A DNA stretch of 64,000 bases from positions 1-64,000 of the forward strand of contig NZ_MPDJ01000004.1 of the NCBI RefSeq assembly GCF_001881565.1. The letters run 5' to 3'. Position numbers and translations under genes: made by a program. The stretch comes from Eisenbergiella tayi. Lineage in GTDB: Bacteria; Bacillota; Clostridia; Lachnospirales; Lachnospiraceae. The notes beneath the pieces are model-generated. The model did not search any database, was not told where the DNA came from, and saw nothing but the letters and a program-made list of their open reading frames with translations. Shown piece after piece: positions 35,850 to 44,726 of this stretch (positions are counted from its first letter, which is position 1; every line of letters starts with the position of its first letter).

Positions 35850-36476
35850 TCACCCCTTTTCCAGCTTGGCGATTAGATCCGCCCGGTCCACAGCCCCCAG
35901 CTTGCGGTAGACAGCGGAAACCAGGTTCCGTGTCCGGCCGTAGGTAATCCCCAGCTCCACGGCAATCTCTTTGTTGTATTTGCCCTCCGCGATGAGGCGG
36001 GCTGCTCGCAGCTCCGTCTCTGTGAGGGGGCCTGTCCCCGGCTTTTTCGGCGCGTTCAGCAGACTGCCCAGCTTGCGGCTGACGCCCGCGTCCACCGCGC
36101 CGAGGCCATTGTAAACGCCGCGTACCGCTTCGGCCAGACGGGGCGGGCTGCCGGTTTTCAGCAGATAGCCGTCCACACCCAGGCCGAACAGCTCTCGCAG
36201 GTATTCATCATCGTCAAAGGTGGTGAGGATCAGCAGCCTGACTTCCGGCAGTTCCGACCGGAGGATTTTGCAGGCTGCGACGCCATCCATGCCCGGCATA
36301 CGGATATCCACCACCGCCACGTCCGGCGGTGTCTCCCGGCACAGGGCCACCAGTTCTCCGCCTTCCGCCGCTTCGCCCAGAACCGAAATGTCCGGTTGCT
36401 CCCGCAGGCTGTCGGCCAGGGAGCGCCGCAGGACGTCACCGTCCTCGGCCAGGGTGACCTTTATTATATGATTCAT
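35850..36476 (-). CDS. NarL/LuxR-family response regulator
   Basis: A 208-residue protein. The receiver domain has D11 and phosphoacceptor D57 (VAVVDIRMPGMDG), T84/T85 (LILTTFDDD) and K106 (YLLKTGSP). The C-terminal LuxR helix-turn-helix (TETELRAARLIAEGKYNKEIAVELGIT) has the usual spacing. SD AAGGAGGTAAAAAG. It heads the GC-rich operon of 7TM sensor, kinase and surface protein. The perfect palindrome at 36530-36551 is a candidate binding site, implying autoregulation. Confidence 0.93.
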   Translation of the reverse strand: MNHIIKVTLAEDGDVLRRSLADSLREQPDISVLGEAAEGGELVALCRETPPDVAVVDIRMPGMDGVAACKILRSELPEVRLLILTTFDDDEYLRELFGLGVDGYLLKTGSPPRLAEAVRGVYNGLGAVDAGVSRKLGSLLNAPKKPGTGPLTETELRAARLIAEGKYNKEIAVELGITYGRTRNLVSAVYRKLGAVDRADLIAKLEKG

Positions 36477-36529
36477 ATCTTTTTACCTCCTTATTTATCG
36501 TACCATAAACCGTTAAAAATGCTCGATTT

Positions 36530-36551
36530 AAGTTGTCACGCGTGACAACTT
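36530..36551. promoter_or_regulatory. Perfect 22-bp palindrome upstream of the GC-rich operon
   Basis: AAGTTGTCACG (36530-36540) is followed immediately by its exact reverse complement (36541-36551), 54 bases before the response-regulator start. A dyad of this length in a promoter region is likely an operator, plausibly for the adjacent LuxR-type regulator. Confidence 0.65.
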
Positions 36552-36903
36552 TGTGTCTGACTGCCGTCTGACAGATGATACTAAATTACGGCAAATAAGT
36601 AACGGTAAATAATGTCTGTATTAATCTGTTCCCGTCTATCGCCCGGTTCTTTTTAACGCGGAACCGTCAGATTGTTTATTGGAGGATCCCCCAAACCTTC
36701 ATGAATAGAACCCCGCAGCCGCTGGCTGCGCGTCCGGCGGACTCTTTATCGAACGTGGCCCGGTAAACGGCTCAGAGATGAACTTGCGGACTGTCTAAAT
36801 GTCTATTCCGTCGACGAAAAATCCAATAATGGCGGCCCTGTCCTTTACTCTGGAAATTCACTGATAATTTCAGCAAATTATTTATTTAAGCTCCATTCTC
36901 CTT
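36552..36903. other. Gene-free stretch at the island edge
   Basis: No complete gene. A small hairpin (CGGTTC...GAACCG near 36650-36672) is visible. 36690-36840 is GC-rich like the island, and the plus frame around 36776-36850 reads protein-like but is not recognisable; it may be the eroded end of a transferred segment. Confidence 0.4.
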
Positions 36904-38577
36904 TTATATTAAACGGCTGAACATCTCCATAATATTAATTTTCCCATAGCCCCAAATAGGATTAGGATAGAGCAAATCTGAATTTCTTATCGCACCGCGT
37001 ATCAGCAGCCGGTTAATATCCCTTCCGGTAATTGTCATATAGTTTCTCTTTTCCACTGCCCATTCCATCAGAAGGGCAATAATACCTGCTGTATGTGCAG
37101 CAGCTGCTCCTGTACCAGAGGCCACGCCAAAAGCCTGGTTTCGGACTGGGCAGGGTAATGCATATCCCGGAGCAACGATATCCGGTTTTACCAAATTGCT
37201 AGGCGTATATCCCCTGCTTGAAGAGATCAGGATACTGCCCGATAATTGGTTGTATGCACCGACAGTTAACGGATTACGGGAATTTCCAGGTGAAGTAATC
37301 GTTGTATAGGGATTCGGCCGAAGAAAATAGGTTTCTTCGGAAATGATATTCCCTGAGGGAAGCCATGCATTAAATTCACAGAAAATGTCGTCAATTGCTG
37401 TGACACGGATCGTCCATATACCACTGAAGGCATCCTCAAAACGTACCAGAATTAATTGCTCTCCTGTTTCTTCTTCCAGTATAATATTGTTGATAAATAT
37501 TCTGGTGGGACAGAATATAAAAGAATACTCCCGACATTCGTCAAACCGAGGGAAAATCGAATATACGATTTCTCCTGTCGGCGAGGTAAATTCCACCATC
37601 ACCCTGCAGGGAGAATTCTGCCATATCTCCAGGAAGAAGTTTTTATCCGCTTCTCCTACCCTCAGTTCAAAGGTATCTGTATTCCGTTCCGGATTAAAAG
37701 TCCCGCTATAATGTCTTCCTTTGTTCCCCTCGTTGCCCGCCGATACACAAATCCCGATACGTGGAATGGTACACAAATAATTCAGCCAGGTTGCAAACAT
37801 ACTGTGCCCTTCATGAGCCCCCTGACTGGAACCCATTCCGATGCAAAGTACCAATGGCCGGTTTAATCTGGCCGCCACAGACAAGATATATTCTATGCCT
37901 AATAATATATTGGTTTCCTGATAACAGTCTACGTCTTCCGTAATTCCCCAAATCTTCCTGTTATACTTTTTGGCTGGTGCCAATTTCACCATAATCAGTT
38001 CTGCTCTCGGAGCAACTCCGCTGAAATAGTGCTCTTCCTTAATACTTCCTGCGGCTATTCCTGCCATCATGGTTCCATGCCCTACTTCATCCTCACTGGG
38101 AACAACAGATAAAGGACTGCTGCTTTGCAGCGCTTGATCAATCATCGTTTTATTGTATTCTGCTCCAAATGTAAATCCTTCCGGCTTTTCCCCATCCATA
38201 ACTGTTTGATCCCAAATAGAAAACAGTCTTGTGGAACCATCCGGATTCTGAAATACTTCATGGCAATAATCAATCCCTGTATCCAAAAAGCCAATCAGTA
38301 CTCCCTGCCCGTTCAGGTCGAAAACAGGGTTATTCCGCACCTCTGTTACGCTGCTTCTTATAAGGCTGATTTGAGAATCCAATGTGTAAAGAGTAGGAAA
38401 TATATGATAAGGATATTCCCCCAATAAGCACATATTAAATCGGGCAACCGGGATATGAGCCACAGAAAATCTGTTATTTATCCATGTTGTATTTTCCGGT
38501 GACTCAAATGCAATACCCAATGAATTTTCAACCAGTAAATCCATATAATTATCATCTAATATTTTATTAATAGGCAT
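36904..38577 (-). CDS. S8 subtilase-family protein with the catalytic Ser replaced by Gly
   Basis: A 557-residue protein of the CspA/CspB/CspC-like group of Clostridial subtilases. Asp99 (GFLDTGIDY), His167 (EVGHGTMMAGIAAG) and the oxyanion Asn282 (SAGNEGN) are present, but the motif GTSxAAxHxAG reads GTGAAAAHTAG, with Gly490 (codon GGA) in place of the nucleophile. It should therefore be unable to cleave. A ~130-residue jelly-roll-like insertion lies between 300 and 430. No signal peptide. In C. difficile the related pseudoprotease CspC acts in germinant signalling; whether this one does is unknown. The ribosome-binding site GGAGG is only two bases from the ATG. It stands alone. Confidence 0.9.
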   Translation of the reverse strand: MPINKILDDNYMDLLVENSLGIAFESPENTTWINNRFSVAHIPVARFNMCLLGEYPYHIFPTLYTLDSQISLIRSSVTEVRNNPVFDLNGQGVLIGFLDTGIDYCHEVFQNPDGSTRLFSIWDQTVMDGEKPEGFTFGAEYNKTMIDQALQSSSPLSVVPSEDEVGHGTMMAGIAAGSIKEEHYFSGVAPRAELIMVKLAPAKKYNRKIWGITEDVDCYQETNILLGIEYILSVAARLNRPLVLCIGMGSSQGAHEGHSMFATWLNYLCTIPRIGICVSAGNEGNKGRHYSGTFNPERNTDTFELRVGEADKNFFLEIWQNSPCRVMVEFTSPTGEIVYSIFPRFDECREYSFIFCPTRIFINNIILEEETGEQLILVRFEDAFSGIWTIRVTAIDDIFCEFNAWLPSGNIISEETYFLRPNPYTTITSPGNSRNPLTVGAYNQLSGSILISSSRGYTPSNLVKPDIVAPGYALPCPVRNQAFGVASGTGAAAAHTAGIIALLMEWAVEKRNYMTITGRDINRLLIRGAIRNSDLLYPNPIWGYGKINIMEMFSRLI

Positions 38578-38704
38578 TACCTCCAGTTAGCCATCCTGCC
38601 AAAGTATTGTCTGAGGACAGGAATATCCCATATTATTCCATAATATGCACTGGAAACAGGACATATTCCCTTCTGTTAACTTCAGATATATTCTTGCCAT
38701 CCTC

Positions 38705-38738
38705 AAAAAAAACCGCCAGGCTCACCCTGACGGTTTTA
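38705..38738 (-). terminator. Terminator downstream of the 38746-39129 gene
   Basis: Minus-strand stem ACCGTCAGG/CCTGGCGGT with a four-base loop followed by T8. Confidence 0.82.
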
Positions 38739-38745
38739 TACATAA

Positions 38746-39129
38746 CTATTTGCTTTTCAGAATATCAGGAAACTGACTGATAAAATCAACAAGCTTTGTC
38801 TCTTCCTGCGCATTTACCGCTGTCTCTATCTGATCTGCCGTAATGCCGCCTATGCTGAGGTCCTGCCCCCGGCAAAAGAAATAAATACCGAACAGCAGGA
38901 CCGCAATAACAAGCCGCAGGCCAAAGGAAGACATATGTACTCCTTCTTCCGGACGGGAATATTCTGCCGCGCTGAGCGGGTAGCCATATTCATCCGAACT
39001 GCTGTAACTGCCGCTTTTTCCATAAAGGATTTCTTCCCTTGTGCGGATACGCTGCTGGTTATTATGATTTTCCTCACGAATCAGGCGCATGAGCTCCAGT
39101 CTCCGCTGGGTATTTGAATCTTGATTCAT
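38746..39129 (-). CDS. Small single-pass membrane protein
   Basis: A 127-residue protein with a long charged/polar cytoplasmic N-terminus (LIREENHNNQQRIRTREEIL, Ser/Tyr-rich middle), one membrane helix (about 69-86, GLRLVIAVLLFGIYFFC) and a short external C-terminus (ITADQIETAVNAQEETKLVDF). Not recognised. SD CGGAGGTCGGAA. Between it and the MATE gene (39130-39258) lies a long imperfect hairpin near 39158-39232. Confidence 0.72.
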   Translation of the reverse strand: MNQDSNTQRRLELMRLIREENHNNQQRIRTREEILYGKSGSYSSSDEYGYPLSAAEYSRPEEGVHMSSFGLRLVIAVLLFGIYFFCRGQDLSIGGITADQIETAVNAQEETKLVDFISQFPDILKSK

Positions 39130-39258
39130 TTCCGACCTCCGGATTTTCCAACAGGGCTTTCGCTGCCGTCCGGCATTTCCAATCTCTGCACCCTGCAGAC
39201 TGGAAGGTCATTTGCCGGCTGCGAAAATCCTTCTTTGTAAAAAATATGATCGAAAATG

Positions 39259-40635
39259 TTAGTCCATGCCAACTTTTTTATGGGACAGCCTCTTGTATTC
39301 ACGCAGGAACAGAATCCCTGTCACGGTTACAGCGATGGTATCGGCTACCGGTTCCGCCAGAAAGACTCCGAAAACTTTATCCGGCAGCAGGGCTGGAAGG
39401 ATGAAAATCAGCGGTATCAGCAGAATCACCTTTCTCAACAAAGCCAGGAATACGGAAGTAAGTGCATTTCCCAGGGCTATGAAGGTCTGCTGACAGGCGA
39501 TCTGGATCCCGAACAATAGAGAAGCCGCCATATAAATGCGGATGGACCAGGTAACGTAAGCGGACAGCTCCGCGCTGCTGGTGAAGATAGCGATGAAAAC
39601 ATGCGGAAGGAACATGGCTATCGCCCACAGCAAGGTACTGTATACAAGTGAAGATGCCAGCAGCAGCCGGAAGGCTTTTTTTACCCGTTCGATATTTCCC
39701 GCTCCGTAATTAAAGCTGATAATCGGCTGTGCCCCCTGGGTCAGCCCCTGAAGAGGCAGCATGGAAAACTGCATGACACTGGTCATGATAGTCATCGCGC
39801 CTACGGCAATATCACCGCCGTATTTAAGCAGTGAGGTGTTGAAGCATACGGATATGATGCTTTCCGTGAATTGCATGATAAAAGGGGATACGCCAAGCCC
39901 GATGCACGGCAGGATAATGTCTGCGGACAGCTTCAGATATCCTTTACGTATACGCAGGAAGCTTTTGCCTGAAGTAAGGAAACGCAGCACCCATACAAAA
40001 GATACGGCCTGCGATAAAATCGTAGCCAGGGCGGCTCCTTTCACTCCCATATCCAAACCAAAAATGAGGATGGGATCCAAAATAATGTTGCATACGGCGC
40101 CGATTGCGACGGTAAGCATTCCGGTTCTGGCATATCCCTGTGCGTTGATAAAAGCGTTGAGCCCCAGGGAAATCTGGACAAAAATAGTTCCCATGGCGTA
40201 AATGCTCATATAATCCCATGCATAGCCAATCGTATTATCACTGGCTCCGAACATGAGAAGGATGGGTTTGCCGAACAGCAGGATCACAGCGGTGAGCACA
40301 GCCGCCATCAGAACGAGCATGGTGGTACAGTTGCCTAATATTTTTTCGGCTGTTTCCTTATCTCCCTTTCCCATCATGATGGATGCCCTGGGCGCCCCGC
40401 CCATGCTGACCAATGCGGCGAAGGCGGAAATGGCCATAATCAGAGGCATGGTCACACCCACTCCGGTGAGCGCGCTGGGCCCCACATCGGCGATATGACC
40501 GATATACATTCGATCGACCATATTGTACATGACGTTGATAATCTGTGCCAGAATAGCAGGCAGAGCCAGCTTGAAAAGAAGCTTTCCGATACTGCTGTTT
40601 CCCAGATCCGCTTCTTTTTCCTGTGTAGCTTTCAT
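39259..40635 (-). CDS. MATE-family multidrug/toxin efflux transporter
   Basis: Starting at the ATG at 40635 (SD AAAGGGG), the product has 458 residues and about twelve membrane helices. The opening SIGKLLFKLALPAILAQIINVMYNMVDRMYIGHI and the mid-protein LQGLTQGAQPIISFNYGA are standard for MATE proteins of the NorM/DinF branch in Clostridia. It should export cationic compounds using an ion gradient. A strong promoter lies upstream; no adjacent regulator is seen. Confidence 0.95.
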   Translation of the reverse strand: MKATQEKEADLGNSSIGKLLFKLALPAILAQIINVMYNMVDRMYIGHIADVGPSALTGVGVTMPLIMAISAFAALVSMGGAPRASIMMGKGDKETAEKILGNCTTMLVLMAAVLTAVILLFGKPILLMFGASDNTIGYAWDYMSIYAMGTIFVQISLGLNAFINAQGYARTGMLTVAIGAVCNIILDPILIFGLDMGVKGAALATILSQAVSFVWVLRFLTSGKSFLRIRKGYLKLSADIILPCIGLGVSPFIMQFTESIISVCFNTSLLKYGGDIAVGAMTIMTSVMQFSMLPLQGLTQGAQPIISFNYGAGNIERVKKAFRLLLASSLVYSTLLWAIAMFLPHVFIAIFTSSAELSAYVTWSIRIYMAASLLFGIQIACQQTFIALGNALTSVFLALLRKVILLIPLIFILPALLPDKVFGVFLAEPVADTIAVTVTGILFLREYKRLSHKKVGMD

Positions 40636-40691
40636 AATAAAATCCCCTTTCCAAATCCGGATTGTTCTAAAAAGAACTAATTCCATAAATA

Positions 40692-40720
40692 AATATACAG
40701 AGGAAGTGATGAAATGTCAA
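40692..40720 (-). promoter_or_regulatory. Promoter of the MATE gene inside an inverted repeat
   Basis: Minus strand TTGACA (40720-40715), 17-base spacer, TATATT (40697-40692): near consensus. The region 40690-40743 is also an inverted repeat (AATATACAG-A-GGAAG facing CTTCC-C-CTGTATATATT) that may double as the hisIE terminator. Confidence 0.75.
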
Positions 40721-40755
40721 TCCTTCTTCCCCTGTATATATTTATGTCAGGTCTG

Positions 40756-42048
40756 TTATCTGTTTGCCAGCTCCGTAGTGATTTCCTCCCAGGTGACTCC
40801 CTTTTCTGCCATGAGAACCATCATGTGATAGAGGAAATCACAGATTTCATATTTAATCTCATTAGGATTGGGATTTTTCGCGGCGATCACGATTTCCGTC
40901 GCTTCTTCTCCCAGCTTCTTCAGTATTTTGTCCACGCCCTTATCGAACAGATAATTGGTATAAGAGCCTTCCTTGGGATTTTCCTTACGGTCTTTTATTA
41001 CGGAGAACACATCCTCAAACACCTTCAGGGGATTGTGCTGGCTGTCCGTCTTATCATCCATGGTAACTATTTCATTAAAAAAACAGCTGTAGGAACCGGT
41101 ATGGCAGGCAGCTCCAATCTGTACCACCCGGGCCAGAATGGTATCCATGTCGCAGTCTCCGTAAAGGGATTTCACGTACTGATAGTGACCGCTGGTCTCT
41201 CCCTTAATCCAGAGCTCCTGGCGGCTTCTGCTGTAATATGTCATTTTTCCGGTATGTATGGTAGCCTTATAGGCCTCTTCGTTCATATAGGCCTGCATAA
41301 GGACCGCATCTGTCTTATAGTCCTGTACGATAACGGGCAGCAGGCCGTCGGAATTCTTTTTGAAATCCTCCCACTGATAGGCCGCCGTAATTTCCGACAC
41401 CTCAATACCATTGTCCTTGCACAAATCCTTCAAAGCCTGAATCTCCTTAATATTGTCGTTTACCAGCTTCCCGGCGATTCCTCCCACATTATCCAGCTTC
41501 AGAATCTCTATGATCTTTTCCAGGGAAATCTCAGGCAGCGTAGTGATGACAGGCACCGGGCTGTTCTCTGCCACCTCTTTTAAAACAGAGGGCTCTTTGA
41601 TGAGAAGCCGGCTGATATATTGATTGATCAGCGTGCATTGCTCTTTTACCACCTTGCTGTTATCAACCATGGCAAAGAGCTTATCCGCACCGAATTTCAT
41701 GGAAACTTCTCTTGTGATCTCCACATTATCCTCCAGCGAATAATCCAGTACAGCCTGTCTGCAGCCGGCATAAAGCAGTTTTTTCACATCCTCCATACGG
41801 CGGATATGGCCGGCGCCGATAACCGGAACCGCCACGGAAGCACAGATTTCCTTTATGATATCGATATTTTCTTCATGCTCATTATCCGTTTCGGACAGAT
41901 CAAATACGAAAATACCGTCACGCTTATTATCGCTGTAGCTCACTGCCAGGGCCACCGGATCTATGCTGACCTCACGTTTATCCTCCAGCCCGTTTACCGC
42001 CCTTTTCTGATATAGATAAATACATGGTAAAAATTTTTTCGAGTTCAT
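40756..42048 (-). CDS. hisIE: HisIE with N-terminal degenerate HisA/HisF-like barrel
   Basis: From the ATG at 42048 the product has 430 residues. The first ~215 resemble a HisA/HisF TIM barrel ([46 protein letters not shown]), but the first catalytic Asp expected in PCxD is Tyr, so activity is doubtful. HisI follows (about 225-325): [20 protein letters not shown], the metal motif DCDMDTIL and [10 protein letters not shown]. HisE ends the protein (about 340-430; [26 protein letters not shown]). HisI and HisE perform the cyclohydrolase and pyrophosphohydrolase steps of histidine synthesis. Last gene of the hisZGDB-IE cluster. Confidence 0.9.
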   Translation of the reverse strand: MNSKKFLPCIYLYQKRAVNGLEDKREVSIDPVALAVSYSDNKRDGIFVFDLSETDNEHEENIDIIKEICASVAVPVIGAGHIRRMEDVKKLLYAGCRQAVLDYSLEDNVEITREVSMKFGADKLFAMVDNSKVVKEQCTLINQYISRLLIKEPSVLKEVAENSPVPVITTLPEISLEKIIEILKLDNVGGIAGKLVNDNIKEIQALKDLCKDNGIEVSEITAAYQWEDFKKNSDGLLPVIVQDYKTDAVLMQAYMNEEAYKATIHTGKMTYYSRSRQELWIKGETSGHYQYVKSLYGDCDMDTILARVVQIGAACHTGSYSCFFNEIVTMDDKTDSQHNPLKVFEDVFSVIKDRKENPKEGSYTNYLFDKGVDKILKKLGEEATEIVIAAKNPNPNEIKYEICDFLYHMMVLMAEKGVTWEEITTELANR

Positions 42049-42128
42049 ATGTTTTCCGCTCTTTCGTCCGCTTTTATGGTATTTATATTGACCGCTTCGG
42101 TCATGCTGTTTTCTTTTGACTGCCTTGG

Positions 42129-42734
42129 TCAAAGGCTTCCTTTTGTGCTCAGTACCCCGTCAATCCGTTCATCCCTGCCGACCGCCATATCCAGAGCCTT
42201 GGCAAAGGACTTGAACATGGCTTCCGCCATATGGTGGCTGTTCAGGCCTGACATCATTTTCAAATGCAGGTTCATGGCTGCGCTGTAGGAAACGGCATAG
42301 AAAAATTCCCGGATAAGCTGGCTGTCAAGCTCACCGATCATAGGGGTGGGAAAATCACATTCAAATTCAAAGTAAGGCCTGCCGCACAGATCAACCGCGC
42401 TGAGAGCAAGCGCGTCATCCATGGGAAGGATAAAAAAACCATATCTCCGAATGCCTTTCTTATCACCAATCGCCTGTGCAATTGCCTGCCCCAGGACAAT
42501 TCCGGTATCTTCCACGGTATGATGGCCGTCCACCTGCAGGTCGCCTTTAACCTGTACGGTCAGATCAAATAGGCCATGCCGTGCGAAGCCCTCCAGCATA
42601 TGGTCAAAAAATCCGATTCCCGTGCGGATGTCACTTTTTCCGGTACCGTCAAGATTCAAGGCAACAGTGATATCCGTCTCTTTGGTCGTTCTGGTTATGG
42701 ATGCCTGACGGCATCCGCCCGTCTCCTGTTCCAT
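42129..42734 (-). CDS. hisB: Imidazoleglycerol-phosphate dehydratase
   Basis: The ATG at 42734 follows AAGGAGGGCAGGCCA and gives 201 residues. Metal-binding motifs [11 protein letters not shown] and [18 protein letters not shown], plus [18 protein letters not shown], identify HisB (dehydratase only, no phosphatase domain). It converts imidazole-glycerol phosphate to imidazole-acetol phosphate. Confidence 0.97.
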   Translation of the reverse strand: MEQETGGCRQASITRTTKETDITVALNLDGTGKSDIRTGIGFFDHMLEGFARHGLFDLTVQVKGDLQVDGHHTVEDTGIVLGQAIAQAIGDKKGIRRYGFFILPMDDALALSAVDLCGRPYFEFECDFPTPMIGELDSQLIREFFYAVSYSAAMNLHLKMMSGLNSHHMAEAMFKSFAKALDMAVGRDERIDGVLSTKGSL

Positions 42735-42756
42735 TGGCCTGCCCTCCTTAAAATCA

Positions 42757-44046
42757 CTATTCAAATCTTACTTTAATCGAATTTGCATGAGCCGTCAAGC
42801 CTTCCCTTTCGGCAAACAGTTCAATATCCTTATGAACCTTCTCCAGAGCCTCCCTGGAATAGGAAATAATACTGGTTTTCTTCATAAAATCATCTACATT
42901 CAGAGGCGAGAAAAATTTGGCGGTGCCATTGGTAGGAAGCACATGATTGGGACCGGCAAAATAATCGCCCAGAGGTTCGCTGGAATATTCTCCCAGGAAA
43001 ATGGCTCCCGCATTGCGTATCTTTGTCATGACGGAATAAGGATCCTTCGTAAGGATTTCCAGATGCTCGGAAGCGATTTCGTTCGCCGTATCTATGGCGC
43101 TGTCAAGGCTGTCTGCAATCAATATGTATCCATAATTATCAAGCGATTTCCGGATGGTATCACTGCGGCTTAAGGAAGACAGATATCCGTCTATTTCTTC
43201 CGATACCTTCGCCGCCGTGCTCTCACTGGTGGTAATGAGGATCGCGCTGGCGAGTTCGTCATGCTCCGCCTGTGAAAGAAGATCCGCCGCCACATAACGG
43301 GGATTTGCCGTTTCATCCGCAATGACCAGAATTTCGCTGGGGCCTGCGATGGAATCAATGCTCACATAACCGAAACAGGCCTTTTTGGCAAGGGCTACAA
43401 AAATGTTGCCGGGGCCTGTGATTTTATCCACCTTAGGGATGCTTTCCGTACCGAAGGCCATGGCAGCGATTGCCTGGGCGCCCCCCGCCTTATAGATTTC
43501 ATCCACTCCCGCAATATTCGCAGCCGCCAGCGTTCCGGGATTCACTTTCCCGTCGGCACCGGGAGGGGTGAGCATGATAATACGTTCAACACCGGCCACT
43601 TTGGCAGGAATTACATTCATCAGCACGCTGGAGGGATAAGCCGCTTTGCCGCCGGGCACATACACTCCGGCCGTGGCAATGGGAAGCATTTTCATACCCA
43701 GAATCGTACCGTCCGGTCTGGGATCAAACCAGCTGCTGCGCAGCTGCTTCTCATGAAAAAGACGTATATTTTCCGCAGACTTTTGCATGACTTCCACGAA
43801 ATCGTTCCCTGCCTGCGCATAAGCTTCCTCTATCTCTTCCTTAGTAACTTTCAGGGTATCAGGGGTGATCTCACAATGATCAAATTTACTGGTAAGGGCA
43901 AAAACAGCCTCGTCTCCTTTTTCTCTCACCTGGGCAATAATATCCGCCACAACCGTTTCATATTGTCCGTAGTTATTAGGGCTTCTTTTCAGAAGATCAT
44001 TCAGCAAGTCCTTTTTTGTATTCTCCGATAATTTTAATGTCCTCAT
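42757..44046 (-). CDS. hisD: Histidinol dehydrogenase
   Basis: A 429-residue HisD. Conserved elements include VYVPGGKAAYPSSVLMN, ITGPGNIFVALAKK, DSIAGPSEILVIAD and the catalytic QAEHDELASAILIT. It performs the last two oxidations of histidine synthesis. SD GAAGGGAGCC. Short gaps to hisG (15 bases) and hisB (22 bases) indicate one operon. Confidence 0.98.
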   Translation of the reverse strand: MRTLKLSENTKKDLLNDLLKRSPNNYGQYETVVADIIAQVREKGDEAVFALTSKFDHCEITPDTLKVTKEEIEEAYAQAGNDFVEVMQKSAENIRLFHEKQLRSSWFDPRPDGTILGMKMLPIATAGVYVPGGKAAYPSSVLMNVIPAKVAGVERIIMLTPPGADGKVNPGTLAAANIAGVDEIYKAGGAQAIAAMAFGTESIPKVDKITGPGNIFVALAKKACFGYVSIDSIAGPSEILVIADETANPRYVAADLLSQAEHDELASAILITTSESTAAKVSEEIDGYLSSLSRSDTIRKSLDNYGYILIADSLDSAIDTANEIASEHLEILTKDPYSVMTKIRNAGAIFLGEYSSEPLGDYFAGPNHVLPTNGTAKFFSPLNVDDFMKKTSIISYSREALEKVHKDIELFAEREGLTAHANSIKVRFE

Positions 44047-44061
44047 AGTCTGGCTCCCTTC

Positions 44062-44706
44062 CTACAGCTTCTCCTTCAATTGATTGATCAATCCTTTGAT
44101 ACGTTCCGGCTGCATCTGCATACTCACCTGGTTCACAATCATCCTTGCGGAAAGGGGACACACCTCTTCCAGAACCTCCAGGCCATTTTCGCGGAGAGTG
44201 CTTCCGGTTTCCACGATATCCACGATTACATCAGACAGGCCGACAATCGGCCCCAGTTCCACCGAACCGTTCAGTTTGATGATGTCCACTGTCTGATGTT
44301 TTTTATTATAAAAATAATCTTTCGCTATGTTCGGATACTTGCTCGCCACACGGATCATCTCATGATGCTTCAGCAGCTCTTTGGACTCTGCCGGGCCGCA
44401 GACACACATACGGCATTTGCCGAAGCCCAGATCCAACACCTCGTATACACGCCTTCCTTCTTCCAGCAGAGTATCCTTGCCCACAACGCCGATATCCGCG
44501 GCGCCATATTCCACATAGGTGGGAACATCCGGCCCTTTGGAAAGAAAGAACTTCAGCTTAAGCTCTTCATTGACAAAAATCAGTTTCCGTGAGGATTTAT
44601 CCTTCATTTCTTCGCAGGTAATGCCCACTTCCTCCAAAAGCTCCAGCGTTTTATTTGCAAGCCGGCCCTTGGCAAGGGCAAAGGTTAAATATCTTTTTTC
44701 ATCCAT
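44062..44706 (-). CDS. hisG: ATP phosphoribosyltransferase, short form
   Basis: A 214-residue HisG (TFALAKGRLANKTLELLEEVG, GAADIGVVGKDTLLEEG, DVIVDIVETGSTLRENGLEV). It lacks the C-terminal ACT-like regulatory domain of the long form and so requires HisZ, encoded just upstream, for activity and histidine feedback. First committed step of histidine synthesis. Confidence 0.97.
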   Translation of the reverse strand: MDEKRYLTFALAKGRLANKTLELLEEVGITCEEMKDKSSRKLIFVNEELKLKFFLSKGPDVPTYVEYGAADIGVVGKDTLLEEGRRVYEVLDLGFGKCRMCVCGPAESKELLKHHEMIRVASKYPNIAKDYFYNKKHQTVDIIKLNGSVELGPIVGLSDVIVDIVETGSTLRENGLEVLEEVCPLSARMIVNQVSMQMQPERIKGLINQLKEKL

Positions 44707-44726
44707 GGTTTTCCGATTCCTTTCTC

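Noticed and set aside
42049..42132. Extended N-terminus of the HisIE protein
   Set aside because: The extra residues are basic and unlike HisA/HisF; the barrel begins at the ATG at 42048.
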